A stretch of DNA of 64,000 bases from Streptomyces canus (GTDB taxonomy: Bacteria; Actinomycetota; Actinomycetes; Streptomycetales; Streptomycetaceae). The translations under genes were made by a program, and so were the position numbers. Below the pieces are notes generated by a model. It was not told the origin of the DNA, did no database searches, and saw only the letters and a list, made by a program, of their open reading frames with translations. Positions 44,333 to 54,499 of this stretch are shown piece after piece (the stretch's first letter is position 1; every line of letters starts with the position of its first letter). The stretch lies in contig NZ_CP107989.1 in the NCBI RefSeq assembly GCF_041435015.1, forward strand, positions 9,796,001 to 9,860,000, in the 5' to 3' direction.

Positions 44333-44727
44333 GAGCGGCAGGGGCGATGTAGTCGGCGGCGTCCAACGGTACGGCCACTCCTGCCGCCGGAGTCACTCGC
44401 CCGTGTGGGAGAGTTCGATGTCGTGGCCGTCCGCACCCGAGCCGTGCATGGTCACCTGGGTGGCCTTCGGCGGGTCGCCGGACGCCGTGACGTGTACTCG
44501 CCGCCGTCGAGGTCAGCGAGCCGACGGAGACGGCATCGAAGTCGGACGGCTTCGATCAACCGGCTGGGGCTGCGGTCGGAGCCGGTCGAGTTGATGACCG
44601 GCCTCGCCGGCGGCCTGAACTGGAACGAAGAGGAGCCGACAAGCAGGGAGGAGTTCCCACCAGTACGGCGTGATCGGCCATCAACCCTGAGCCCCTGCCG
44701 CAGATGCCGCCAGAACGGGCCGGGCTC
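44333..44727 (-). other. About 395 bp with an unidentified C-terminal fragment
   Basis: On the minus strand one frame ends as PKATQVTMHGSGADGHDIEL followed by SHTGE and a stop at 44393-44395, which reads like the end of a real protein. An adjoining frame supplies an upstream piece (LADLDGGEYT), so a frameshifted remnant is likely. I do not recognise the family. Nothing else is supported in this interval. Confidence 0.35.
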
Positions 44728-45310
44728 TCACAGGAGCAGTTGGACCTGCTGCGCACCGGAACCCTCGCGTTGAGCGCTCAGGCCTCCGCGCGTGACCGTG
44801 CGCACGATCGCTGCCTGGCCGCCGACTCGGATCCGGTGTCCCGTGCGGTCGCGGTGGGCGGTCGCTGTGATGGTGGACGGGCTGCCGAGGTGATCACCCA
44901 TGTCGACAGCGAGGCGGTGTGTGCCGAACCCGGCAGCATGCGCTGCCAGGCAGGCCGTGCTGTTGGCGTTGGCGATGTCCTAGGGGACGCCGATCGACGG
45001 GGCGAACATCCGGGCTGCTGCTCGGCCGTGTCGGTCCGGGGGCGAGTAGGCGTAGCAGCCCGGCAGACCGCGGTCACAGGTTGCGCGCAACAGGGTTAAG
45101 TCCGGTGTGAGTTCGGCCAGTGCGGCGCGGGATCGGATAGGCAGCAGAAGCCTCGGCCGCCCGTTCGACGCCACGCGGGCGTCGCCGACGACCGCGTCCT
45201 CCGTCAGTCCGAGGCCGCCTGCGACTGCCCTCAGTTCGGTTCCACCGGCGCTACGCAGGCTGACCGGGCCCGGGTCGAACGACGCCGTCAGGCCGTCACC
45301 GTTTCGGCTT
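44728..45310 (-). pseudogene. PhzF-family isomerase/epimerase remnant
   Basis: The minus strand reads the C-terminal half of a PhzF-type protein: GLGLTEDAVVGDARVASNGR, PRLLLPIRSRAALAELTPDL, GLPGCYAYSP, RAAARMFAPSIGVP, then an in-frame TAG (44980-44982), then DIANANSTACLAAHAAGFGT, LAVDMGDHLGSPSTITATAH and a stop at 44728-44730. The N-terminal half, including the first catalytic Glu/His region, is missing upstream of about 45310, and a residue appears lost in CDRGLPG. PhzF proteins are isomerases of cyclohexadiene acids or amino acids; this copy is dead. Confidence 0.72.
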
Positions 45311-45531
45311 GCCCGACCGTCGAAACTGCGGTGGGCCGTACGCAGGACGGTGCGGTTGACGCGACCGGAGAGCGACTCTCCGACCCTTGATCACGATCTC
45401 GCGCGCGGTGCTTCCAGCTCGCTTGTCATGCGACAGATCGGCGGGGACACGGCCAATGCCGCGACTCAAGCGGGCATCGCGCCGGAGACCGGGGTGACGC
45501 CCATCGCGACAGAACTGCCCGGGGCGGGGCG

Positions 45532-46689
45532 TCAGACAGTGCTGGTCGGTGGGGTCCACCGGTGGGGGCGGGGTACGACGCCGGTGATGCCGTAGTCCTT
45601 CTTGAGTGTCTCGGGGATCGCGTAGTGCATGACGCGTCCACGGGTGAGGGAGGACAGCTCGAGGACCGTGGTGAGGTGGCCGAGGCGGTCCAGGGCCCAG
45701 GCGCCGAGCGGGGAGCGGTCCTCGATGGTCTCCAGGACGCCGAGGAGGTGCGGCACTGCCTTGACGAGGGTGTCCCATGAGGTGCGCGGCACGTGGAGCC
45801 AATCGGCGCAGGTGTCGCCGATGAGGTGGCGGATGAGGGCGGAGACGATGGGGTCGAAGAAGGTGCCGGGCACCACCTCCTCGTAGAGGTCGATCAGCTG
45901 CTTGGTCAGATGGGCGCCCTCCTCGGAGGGCCCCATGTGCCGGACCATGTACAGGTCGAGGAACCGGCGCGCCTCGTCGAGGTTTCGGGGGACGGCGTCC
46001 TGGTCGACGCCCAGCATGGCGCCGACGACGCGCCACGCGTAGTAGTACGCTTCCGCGCCCTCGGTCGACATGTGGATGCCGAGTCGGTGCAGGCTGTCCA
46101 GGACGAGCAGGGAGAAGAACATCTGCCCGCCGATCATGTCCTCCTGGCAGATCGGCGTCCCGAGCGCCGCGGTGTCCCAGCGGTTCTCGCGGGTGAGGTG
46201 GTGGCGGATGGAGGCGTGCAGAAGGCGCACCTTCTGGGCGGCCGGGATGAAGCGGCTGCCGGCCTCGAACGCGTCGGGCTGCATCAGATGGACGGTGAAC
46301 TGCCCGGTCTCCGCCATCCGTTTGGACGGGTACTTCAGGCCGTGACTGGCCGACAGCAGCTTCGCCACGTGCGGGACGACGTAGCAGGCGGGCATCGAGG
46401 CGAAGGACAGCGCGGTGGAGATGTGCACGTTGTTGTCGATGAAGAACAGCCGGGCCTTCTCCATCTCCGCCCAGTCCACCCAGGACGGCGGGGTGCGGGT
46501 GGCTTCGAGGTACTCACGCGCGACGTCGGGAAGCCCCTCCGGCAGGGGAGCGCCGGCGGTGGAGACGTACCGCATCAGGGTGTTGTACGTACCCACTTCC
46601 CCGCGTGCGAAGAGCTCGGCGACAGTGGCATCGGCGAGTTCGTCCCCGGTTCGCCGCAGGGCGTCCAGCGATGCGTCGGTGTGGGCCAT
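45532..46689 (-). CDS. MpaB/DUF2236-family oxygenase (latex-clearing-protein-like)
   Basis: The 385-residue all-helical protein belongs to the MpaB/DUF2236 group, which includes the heme b rubber oxygenase Lcp and the fungal farnesyl-chain cleaving MpaB. Visible landmarks are FFIDNNVHISTALSFASMPA, FIPAAQKVRLLHASIRHHL and GTPICQEDMIGGQMFFSLLV, with heme-ligand candidates among the histidines of RLLHASIRHHL. It is probably an oxidative enzyme for isoprenoid chains. The gene lies 87 nt downstream of the polyprenyl synthetase on the same strand, a suggestive pairing. ATG 46689 fits. Confidence 0.85.
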   Translation of the reverse strand: MAHTDASLDALRRTGDELADATVAELFARGEVGTYNTLMRYVSTAGAPLPEGLPDVAREYLEATRTPPSWVDWAEMEKARLFFIDNNVHISTALSFASMPACYVVPHVAKLLSASHGLKYPSKRMAETGQFTVHLMQPDAFEAGSRFIPAAQKVRLLHASIRHHLTRENRWDTAALGTPICQEDMIGGQMFFSLLVLDSLHRLGIHMSTEGAEAYYYAWRVVGAMLGVDQDAVPRNLDEARRFLDLYMVRHMGPSEEGAHLTKQLIDLYEEVVPGTFFDPIVSALIRHLIGDTCADWLHVPRTSWDTLVKAVPHLLGVLETIEDRSPLGAWALDRLGHLTTVLELSSLTRGRVMHYAIPETLKKDYGITGVVPRPHRWTPPTSTV

Positions 46690-46776
46690 GGCAGGGTTCC
46701 TCGTCTTCCTCTGGAACGTCCACGACAGGCGGAAGGGCCGGCTGCCGGGGTGGTGGCTCGTGCTGGACGCGAGAGG

Positions 46777-47832
46777 TCAGGACAGGCGTACCGCCGCGGA
46801 ATGCGCCAGCGCGGTCAGTCCGCCGGCGGCGTGCGCCGGTAGGTCCAGCTCGTGGAGGGCGCCGAGAGCCTCCTCGACCCGTGCCCCGATCATGCTCTCG
46901 ATGCGGTCGGGCGCTTTGAGCCGGCGCATCACCTCGCGCACCGTGTCCAGCCCCTTCCCGTCCGGGTCGTCCCGGCCCAGCAGCGTGTGCAGCAACTCCC
47001 GGTCCGCGTCGCCGGCGAGACGCCATGTCTCCGCCAGCAGCGCGGTGGGCCGTCGGCCGCGCACATCGTCGGCATTGGCCTTGCCGGTGAGCTCGGGGTC
47101 TCCGAACAGCCCGAGCAGGTCGTCCCGCAGCTGGAACGCCTCGCCCAGAGGCAGTCCGTACGCGGAGTAGCCCTCGCGCAGCCGCACGCCCGCGCCGGCC
47201 AGCGCACCACCGATCAACAGGGGCTGCTCCACGGTGTACTTGGCGGTCTTGTACCGGATCACCTTCAGCGACGCCTCGGTGTCCGGACCGGCACCGGTAC
47301 GCAGGATCTCCAGACACTCGCCCGCGATCAGCTCTCGGGCCATCACCGCCCACAACGGGCGGGCCCGGACGAGATAGGCGGCGGGCAGACCACTGGCGGC
47401 GAACAACTGCCCGGCCAGCGCCATCAGCAGGTCTCCCACCAGCATCGCCAACGACCGCCCTGCGGCATCGGCGTCGGGGCGAGTCCCCACGGCCCCGCGC
47501 AGGGCGACGTGGGTCGAGGGTCGCCCGTGCCGCAGCGGGCTGTCGTCGATGAGGTCGTCGTGCACGACCGCGGCGGCATGCACCAGTTCCATCGAGGCGG
47601 CCGCCCGCACCAGCGCGTCGCTGTCCGGCTGCCCCACCGCCCGCCACCCCCAGTAGCAGAACGCCGCCCGCAGCCGCTTGCCGTGTGCGACCGCCGCCTC
47701 CAGCCTCTCGGCCACGGCACCGAGCATCGGATCGACCGCCGCGAACTCGTCGGCCTCCCGGGCGACGAACTGCCGCAGCACCTCGTCCACGCGGGCCTTG
47801 AACAGGGCCGGCTCCCACCGCTCATACGCCAC
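46777..47832 (-). CDS. Polyprenyl diphosphate synthase family protein
   Basis: The 351-residue trans-prenyltransferase has the first aspartate-rich motif in AAVVHDDLIDDSPLRHGRP, the FARM-proximal region SMELVHAAAVVHDD, the lysine/threonine pair RYKTAKYTVEQPLLIG, and the second aspartate motif in FQLRDDLLGLFGD. It condenses IPP with an allylic diphosphate to make geranylgeranyl or longer products; chain length cannot be read safely. GTG 47832 overlaps the preceding 94-aa gene by 11 nt. The following MpaB-type oxygenase could act on its product. Confidence 0.88.
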   Translation of the reverse strand: MAYERWEPALFKARVDEVLRQFVAREADEFAAVDPMLGAVAERLEAAVAHGKRLRAAFCYWGWRAVGQPDSDALVRAAASMELVHAAAVVHDDLIDDSPLRHGRPSTHVALRGAVGTRPDADAAGRSLAMLVGDLLMALAGQLFAASGLPAAYLVRARPLWAVMARELIAGECLEILRTGAGPDTEASLKVIRYKTAKYTVEQPLLIGGALAGAGVRLREGYSAYGLPLGEAFQLRDDLLGLFGDPELTGKANADDVRGRRPTALLAETWRLAGDADRELLHTLLGRDDPDGKGLDTVREVMRRLKAPDRIESMIGARVEEALGALHELDLPAHAAGGLTALAHSAAVRLS

Positions 47833-48106
47833 CGGCGGCCCTCCGGGCCAGGGCACGCTGGGCGAGGATCTCCAAGTGGGCCGGGGGAGCGGCCGTATAC
47901 CGGTCCAGCACCAGACGCCCACGCGCCACGAGTTCGCGCTCTGCCTCCCCGGCCAGCTCGGTGGCATCCGACCGGCGCAACAGCCCTCGCACCGTCCCCA
48001 GTGCCGACCCCACTGTGCTCACCGCCAGATCAGCCAGGCCGGCAGCCAGCAGGAGTGCCTGGCTGTCGCTGTTCAGGCCTCCGCGCGGTTCCGCTTCTCG
48101 CGTCAC
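47822..48106 (-). CDS. Small conserved-looking protein coupled to polyprenyl synthase
   Basis: A 94-residue protein with no recognised family. It has an Ala/Leu-rich amphipathic helix (LLLAAGLADLAVSTVGSALG), a second helical stretch (ELAGEAERELVARGRLVL) and a C-terminal helix (HLEILAQRALARRAA), so it is predicted entirely helical. GTG 48106 is preceded by gagggaga at 4-5 nt. Its stop lies within the start of the polyprenyl synthetase gene (11-nt overlap), so the two are translationally coupled, consistent with a subunit or chaperone of the prenyltransferase. Upstream DNA is an IclR remnant. Confidence 0.7.
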   Translation of the reverse strand: MTREAEPRGGLNSDSQALLLAAGLADLAVSTVGSALGTVRGLLRRSDATELAGEAERELVARGRLVLDRYTAAPPAHLEILAQRALARRAAGGV

Positions 48107-48239
48107 GCCGTCTCCCTCGTCCGTCGTACGGCCAGGCGGCCCTGGGCGCACACCGCCACTCCGAGCATCGCGGCACACAGGATGCGACCGTGGAAGAACT
48201 CACGATCGAGTGATCCCACCGCTCTACCGTGCGGATCCA

Positions 48240-48548
48240 GCGGTTCGCTCCGAAGAGATCCCTCGGCGGCGTACCTTGCCGCCGCCCGAGCAGCGCTGGG
48301 GCGGCCGGCCGCCGACCTGTGATGTCGGACCGACGGCGTTGGCGGCGCTGCACAGCGTTTCGGCGCGTGGTGCGAGGGTCCCGAGGCGCCACGGCGGCAG
48401 GCCGATCGCATGCCGGTGCGCCGGTGTGCGCCGGTGTGCGCCGGACCAGATCGGCCAGGGTCAGCTCGGTGTTGTCGGGGTCAAAGGCGAACAGCAGATC
48501 CCAGAGTCGGGAGCTGACAGTGCGTCCCGGCTCGTTCGCACGAGGCAT
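48240..48548 (-). pseudogene. IclR-family regulator remnant
   Basis: An ATG at 48548 begins a typical IclR N-terminus: RTVSSRLWDLLFAFDPDNTE then LTLADLVRRT. At the end of the recognition helix the frame is lost in a 10-bp tandem repeat (48421-48440), and in other frames RLGTLAPRAETL and QVGGRPPQRCSGGGKV are found, corresponding to later parts of the ligand domain with large deletions between. It is divergent from the FAD monooxygenase at 48629, so it may once have regulated it. It is non-functional now. Confidence 0.7.
48421..48440. repeat. 10-bp tandem repeat (ccggtgtgcg x2)
   Basis: Two perfect copies, preceded by a related ccggtgcg, lie where the IclR reading frame breaks. The unit is not a multiple of three, so slippage here probably caused the frameshift. 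Confidence 0.8.
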
Positions 48549-48628
48549 GGGCGTTCTGTCAGTGCGTACTTTGCCGAACGTAGGCAACCAGTCACCACCT
48601 CGCCAGAGGCCAACGGGAGTGAAGGAGC

Positions 48629-49828
48629 ATGATGGCTACGGAAGCAGGTCCCAGGATCGCGATCCTCGGCGGCGGCATCGGAGGCCTCGCTGCCGCGGCC
48701 TTCCTCCGCGACAAGGGCTTCCACAGTGACGTCTACGAGCAGGCGGCAGCCCTCACCGAGGTCGGTGCCGGCCTGGTGATCGCCCCCAACGCCGCCCGCC
48801 TGCTCCGGCGTCTCGGCGTGCTGGACCGGTTCATCGAGCGCGCGGTGCGGATGGAGATCGGCTGGGAGTTCCGGCGCTGGGAGAACGGCACCGTCCTGTC
48901 CGCGGAGAACCTCCAGGACGGCTGCAAACGCCTGTACGGCGAGCACACCTATACCGCCCACCGCGCCGACCTGCTGAATGCCTTGAGGTCGGCCGTCCCC
49001 GAGCACTCGCTCCATCTCGGCAGGCGCTGCGTCTCGGTCGAGTTCGAAGGCGGCCAGGCGGTGCTGCGGTTCGAGGACGGCGAGACCGTGCGCCCGGACA
49101 TCCTCATCGGAGCCGACGGAATCCACTCACGCGTGCGCAGCGCGATCGTCGGGCAGACACAGGCCAGGGAGTCGGGCATCTGCGCCTTCCGGGCCCTCGT
49201 ACCGGCGCGCGAGGCACCCGAATTCGCCAGACGGCACGCCCAGACCCTCTGGATCGGCCCCGACCACCACCTCGTGCACTACCCGGTCTCCGGCGGCGAC
49301 TACGTCAACCTCGTCGCCTTCGCACCGGCCGGCTCGAGCAGTGTCGAGTCGTGGACGGCCACCGCGACGCTCGGGGAACTGCTCGACGAGTTCGACGGCT
49401 GGGATCCGCGTCTGGTGGAGCTGATCAGGTCGGCCGACACACCGGGACGCTGGGCGTTGCTCGACCGCGAGCCCCTCGACCACTGGAACCGCGGCACCGC
49501 GACCCTGCTGGGTGACGCGGCCCACCCGATGTTCCCGTTCTTCGCCCAGGGCGCTGCCCAGGCGATCGAGGACGGCGCCGTCCTGGCCCTCTGTCTCGCG
49601 GAGAACCCGCACAGCCCGTTGACCGCGCTGGGACGCTACGAAGAACTCCGCCGACGCCGCACGGCACGCCTGCAGGAGGTCTCCCACGGACGGTCCCACA
49701 TCAACCACCTACCGGACGGCCTCGAGCAGCAGGCCCGCGACCTGGCGTACGCGCAGGCCGACCCCCTCAGGGCGAACGGCTGGATCTACGCGTACGACCC
49801 AGAGGTCGCCGTCTCGGCCTCGGGGTGA
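48629..49828 (+). CDS. FAD-dependent monooxygenase (salicylate/3-hydroxybenzoate hydroxylase type)
   Basis: The 399-residue group A flavoprotein monooxygenase has the dinucleotide loop IAILGGGIGGLAAAAFL, the DG motif in ILIGADGIHSRVRS and the GD motif in TLLGDAAHPMFPFFAQGAA. It should hydroxylate an aromatic ring using NAD(P)H and O2 in the cytoplasm. Two adjacent ATGs at 48629 and 48632 follow aaggag; either may be used. It is divergent from the dead IclR gene, so its control is probably altered. The pcaF-I-J operon lies 2 kb downstream, and a peripheral aromatic pathway feeding it is conceivable. Confidence 0.9.
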   Translation: MMATEAGPRIAILGGGIGGLAAAAFLRDKGFHSDVYEQAAALTEVGAGLVIAPNAARLLRRLGVLDRFIERAVRMEIGWEFRRWENGTVLSAENLQDGCKRLYGEHTYTAHRADLLNALRSAVPEHSLHLGRRCVSVEFEGGQAVLRFEDGETVRPDILIGADGIHSRVRSAIVGQTQARESGICAFRALVPAREAPEFARRHAQTLWIGPDHHLVHYPVSGGDYVNLVAFAPAGSSSVESWTATATLGELLDEFDGWDPRLVELIRSADTPGRWALLDREPLDHWNRGTATLLGDAAHPMFPFFAQGAAQAIEDGAVLALCLAENPHSPLTALGRYEELRRRRTARLQEVSHGRSHINHLPDGLEQQARDLAYAQADPLRANGWIYAYDPEVAVSASG

Positions 49829-50149
49829 ATCGCCATTGCCCCCCCGGGCCAGACCAGGACTTCTGCCGAATCCCTGAGCATGTCGCGAAGGGCCGATCAC
49901 CCACCGGCACCCGCAACCGGTAATGGGCTCGTTGTGCGAACCGTGCAGCGAGCCGGACTCAACGTCGCCTTCGGCTTGAACGGAGCAGACGCCACGCGAC
50001 CGAGGGCTCCGCACGCGTCACCGGGGACCGAAGAAATGCGGCTCCCGAGGTGACGTGATGCGCGCGGCGGCTTCAGTTGGCCGGACAAGCGTGTGGCGCC
50101 ACCCATCCATGGAACAGGACGGGCAGCGCCACACATCGAAACCGGAAAC
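49829..50149. other. About 320 bp without a recognisable gene
   Basis: Short frames are present on both strands without motifs, start sites or family resemblance. No strong hairpin was noticed. Confidence 0.55.
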
Positions 50150-50458
50150 TTATCCGGGGAACGGCTTGCTCGCGTCGTCGTCAGCCTTGATGCACGCGTC
50201 GAGCTTCTTCTGGAGGGCGGCCGCGTCGTTGAGCGCCTTCTTGGCCGCCGCGGTCTCCCCCAGCTGCTTCAGCTTCGCGGCCTTGGTCTTGAGGCTGGCG
50301 ATCTGCTGGCGCAGCTGGCTCGTGTTGCAGGTGACGGCGGCCTTGAGCGAAACCTCGCCCCGGTCGGCCGACGTGGCGGCGTGAGCGGGCACCGCGGTGA
50401 TGAAGAAGCCTCCGACGATGGCCGCGGAGACGGCCAGGACGGAAAAGCGCTTGGTCAT
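50150..50458 (-). CDS. Small secreted helical protein
   Basis: The 102-residue product has a clear signal peptide (MTKRFSVLAVSAAIVGGFF, cleavage near AHA-A) and a short mature chain with two cysteines (VTCNTSQLRQQ and KKLDACIKAD) flanking a charged coiled-coil-like helix (IASLKTKAAKLKQLGETAAA). The cysteines may clamp a helical hairpin. ATG 50458 has agggggaa 8 nt upstream. Similar small secreted helical proteins occur in many streptomycetes without known function. It stands alone between the FAD monooxygenase and the LysR gene. Confidence 0.75.
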   Translation of the reverse strand: MTKRFSVLAVSAAIVGGFFITAVPAHAATSADRGEVSLKAAVTCNTSQLRQQIASLKTKAAKLKQLGETAAAKKALNDAAALQKKLDACIKADDDASKPFPG

Positions 50459-50750
50459 GAGTTGATTCCCCCTGTTAGGGCCTGCGTTGGTCAGAGTGGA
50501 TCTTACAGACCCTTGTGACCCGTCAGTAACCGGAGGGATGAGGCCTGGGGTGGTTCGCGACCAGAGCGGGACTTCGCGGAGTTGCTGCCGCCGCTCCACC
50601 GGCACTGCCCGACGTCCGTACCGTCACACGCTTCCGTAGGTCCGTCGTGACCTGTCCGGCCGGACACGCCGTGGCCCTGCCCGACCCCGCCGGGCAGCAT
50701 CAGCTGCACATGTTCAGCCACGTCGCGCCGTTCGGCGTCCGAAGTGCGTC

Positions 50751-51632
50751 TCAGAACATCGCCCGGATGATCCCCACGGTGCGCTCCAGGTGCGGCTCGG
50801 AGCGGTCCGCGCGGTGGGCCACGGCCAGTTCCACACGTGCGTCGGCCCCGGTCAGCGGTCGGTAGGCGACGCCGTCGAGTGCCAGCGCTGTCACGGGTTC
50901 GGGCACGACGGCGACGCCGAGGCCGCCGGCCACGAGCGTGACCAGTGTCGAGGTCTCGCCGACCTCGTGGCGGATGCGCGGCTCGACGCCCGCGTCGCGC
51001 AGCAGGCCGAGCACGACGTCGTACATCACCGACCGGCGGTCGGCGGAGTGCACGATCAGGTCGGCACCGGCCAGGTCGGCTGCCCGCAGTCGTTTCCTGC
51101 GGGCGAGCGGGTGGTCGGCCGGTACGGCGACGACGAGCCGGTCCCGGCGCAGCGTGTGCACGGTGAGGGAGAGGTCGGCGGCCACAGGACGCAGCAGTGC
51201 GACGTCGATCGCGCCGGTGCGCAGCGCCTCGACCTGGTCGGGCGCGAGCATCTCGCCGCGGAAGGAGAAGTCGACGCCGGGAAGGTCCTCCGTGAGCCGT
51301 CGCGACAGCGCGGGCAGAACGCTGTACGTCGCCGAGCCCACGCACCCGAGCGCGAGGTGGCCCACCGATCCGGCGGCGACGAGCCGTGCGAGCTGACCGG
51401 CCTCGTCGACGTCGGCGAGGATCGCGCGCGCCCGCTCGAGGTAGGTCCGGCCGGCCTCGGTGAGGTCGACGCGGCGTGTGGTGCGGTGCAGCAGCTGTAC
51501 GCCGAGTTCGGTTTCGAGCTGGCGGATCTGCTGGGACAGCGGCGGCTGGGCCATGTGGAGCCGCTCGGCGGCACGACCGAAGTGGCGCTCCTCGGCCACC
51601 GCCACGAAGTACCGCAGGTGGCGCAGATCCAT
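50751..51632 (-). CDS. LysR-family transcriptional regulator
   Basis: A 293-residue LysR protein with the N-terminal HTH (VAEERHFGRAAERLHMAQPP followed by LSQQIRQLE) and a substrate-binding domain (LALGCVGSATYSVLPALSRR). It is divergent from pcaF with 71 bp between starts, the classic arrangement for LysR activators of aromatic catabolic operons such as catR or pcaQ. A perfect inverted repeat in the gap (51641-51662) is a good operator candidate. Effector specificity (for example a muconate or ketoadipate) is not evident. Confidence 0.92.
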   Translation of the reverse strand: MDLRHLRYFVAVAEERHFGRAAERLHMAQPPLSQQIRQLETELGVQLLHRTTRRVDLTEAGRTYLERARAILADVDEAGQLARLVAAGSVGHLALGCVGSATYSVLPALSRRLTEDLPGVDFSFRGEMLAPDQVEALRTGAIDVALLRPVAADLSLTVHTLRRDRLVVAVPADHPLARRKRLRAADLAGADLIVHSADRRSVMYDVVLGLLRDAGVEPRIRHEVGETSTLVTLVAGGLGVAVVPEPVTALALDGVAYRPLTGADARVELAVAHRADRSEPHLERTVGIIRAMF

Positions 51633-51640
51633 ATGTCGTC

Positions 51641-51662
51641 CATATCAATCGGCTCGGATATG
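51641..51662. promoter_or_regulatory. Probable LysR operator between lysR and pcaF
   Basis: CATATC-N10-GATATG is a perfect inverted repeat whose half-sites fit a T-N11-A spacing. It lies 9-30 nt upstream of the LysR start and 42-63 nt before pcaF, overlapping the expected divergent promoters. Confidence 0.6.
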
Positions 51663-51703
51663 CGTACTTCAGAATATCGCGGACCGGGATTAGCGTGGCT
51701 GTC

Positions 51704-52905
<1,202 letters not shown>

Positions 52906-52909
<4 letters not shown>

Positions 52910-53601
52910 GCCGCGCGGAGATCCTCGAAAGCACCGACGCCGCGGTCGCCGGGATCGAGGACGGCTCCACGATCCTCGTCGGCGGCTTCGGCCTGGCCGG
53001 GATGCCGTTCGATCTGATCGAGGCCCTCATCCGGCAGGGTGCGAAGGACCTCACGATCGTGTCCAACAACGCCGGCAACGGCGACGTCGGGCTGGCCGCG
53101 CTGCTGGCCGCAGGCCGGGTGCGCAAGGTGCTCTGCTCCTTTCCGCGCCAGGCGGACTCCTGGGTCTTCGACGGCCTCTACCGCGAGGGGAAGATCGAGC
53201 TCGAGGTGGTGCCGCAGGGCAACCTCGCCGAGCGGATGCGCGCGGCCGGTGCCGGCATCGGCGCGTTCTACTGCCCGACCGCGGTCGGCACACCGCTCGC
53301 CGAGGGCAAGGAGGAGCGGGAGATCGACGGCCGCAGGTACCTGCTGGAATACCCCATCAAGGGCGACTACGCGCTGATCGGCGCGCACGTCGCGGACGCG
53401 ATGGGCAACCTCGTCTACCGGAAGACGGCCCGCAACTTCGGGCCGGTCATGGCCACGGCCGCCACGACGACCATCGTCCAGGTCGACGAGGTCGTCGAGC
53501 CCGGCAAGCTCGACCCCGAGGCCGTCGTCACCCCGTCCATCTACGTCGACCGGATCGTCCAGGTCGAGGCCCGCCGCTACACCGTCCAGGGGGCACGATG
53601 A
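52906..53601 (+). CDS. pcaI: 3-oxoadipate CoA-transferase subunit A
   Basis: This 231-residue alpha subunit of a class I CoA transferase has GSTILVGGFGLAGMPFDLIE at the N-terminus, LTIVSNNAGNGDVGLAALLA, and GAFYCPTAVGTPLAEGKEER, typical of PcaI/ScoA. It transfers CoA from succinyl-CoA to 3-oxoadipate in complex with subunit B. Both flanking junctions are ATGA overlaps, so stoichiometric translation is likely. The neighbouring thiolase supports the ketoadipate role rather than acetoacetate use, though ScoA/ScoB cannot be fully excluded. Confidence 0.87.
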
Positions 53602-54260
53602 CCACCACGCCAAACGATCAGGTGCGCGCCGACCACCGGCTCTCGATGGACGAGCTGGCCGCCGTCATCGCACGTGACATTCCGTCCGGCGCCTTCGTCA
53701 ACCTGGGCATCGGGCAGCCCACCAAGATCGCCGATCATCTGCCGGCCGACTCCGGGGTGGTGCTGCACACCGAGAACGGCATGCTCAACATGGGCCCGAA
53801 GGCCGAGGGCGACGCGGTCGACCCCGACCTGACCAACGCCGGCAAGGTCCCGGTCACCGAGTTGCCGGGGGCGGCGTACTTCCATCACGCCGACTCCTTC
53901 GCGATGATGCGCGGCGGCCACCTCGACGTCTGCGTCCTCGGGGCCTACCAGGTCGCGTTCGACGGCGACCTCGCCAACTGGACCACCGGCAGACCCGAGG
54001 ACATCCCCGCCGTCGGAGGTGCCATGGACCTCGCCATCGGCGCCAAGGACGTCTACGTGATGATGACGCTCTTCACCCGCTCCGGCGAACCGAAGCTCGT
54101 GCCGCACTGCACCTACCCGCTCACCGGCGTCGGCTGCGTCAGCCGCGTCTACACCGACCACGGGGTCTTCGACGTGGGCCCCGATGGCGTACGGATCCGG
54201 GAGACGTACGGCGTCAGCGCCGACGAGCTCGCGGAACGACTCGGCATCCCTCTGGCGTAG
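53598..54260 (+). CDS. pcaJ: 3-oxoadipate CoA-transferase subunit B
   Basis: A 220-residue beta subunit of class I CoA transferase. The catalytic glutamate lies in LHTENGMLNMGPKAEGD, the oxyanion/CoA region in FVNLGIGQPTKIADHL, and HHADSFAMMRGGHLDVCVLG follows. ATG 53598 overlaps the subunit A stop. It completes the pcaF-pcaI-pcaJ operon. Ring-cleavage enzymes (PcaGH, CatA) are not seen in this window, so upstream steps must be encoded elsewhere. Confidence 0.87.
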   Translation: MTTTPNDQVRADHRLSMDELAAVIARDIPSGAFVNLGIGQPTKIADHLPADSGVVLHTENGMLNMGPKAEGDAVDPDLTNAGKVPVTELPGAAYFHHADSFAMMRGGHLDVCVLGAYQVAFDGDLANWTTGRPEDIPAVGGAMDLAIGAKDVYVMMTLFTRSGEPKLVPHCTYPLTGVGCVSRVYTDHGVFDVGPDGVRIRETYGVSADELAERLGIPLA

Positions 54261-54499
54261 CTGTCGTTTCCGGCATTGACGGCTGCGGTCCGGTCGCTGA
54301 GCCGTCGGGGCTACGGGCCGGTTGCTCCGGTCGTCTTCGTGGATCCGATTGTGGCGGCGATGTGCCGTGCGGGGGAGTACCGCCGTCGGTTGGAGAAACG
54401 GTCCCGGGGTGGGGTGAGGGCTTCGCCGAGCCGACGGGGGAGCTGGCGGATCGCTTGCCGGAGGGGTTCGCCTTGGCGACACATGGCCAGGGGGATCGC

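Noticed and set aside
47822..48178. Longer version of the 94-aa gene starting at 48178
   Set aside because: The upstream extension overlaps IclR-remnant DNA, lacks a ribosome-binding site and adds a Gly/Arg-rich head; GTG 48106 has a good site.
48421..48440. Direct repeat as an integration (att) site
   Set aside because: Only 10 bp in tandem, with no integrase or tRNA gene nearby; better explained by slippage within the IclR remnant.
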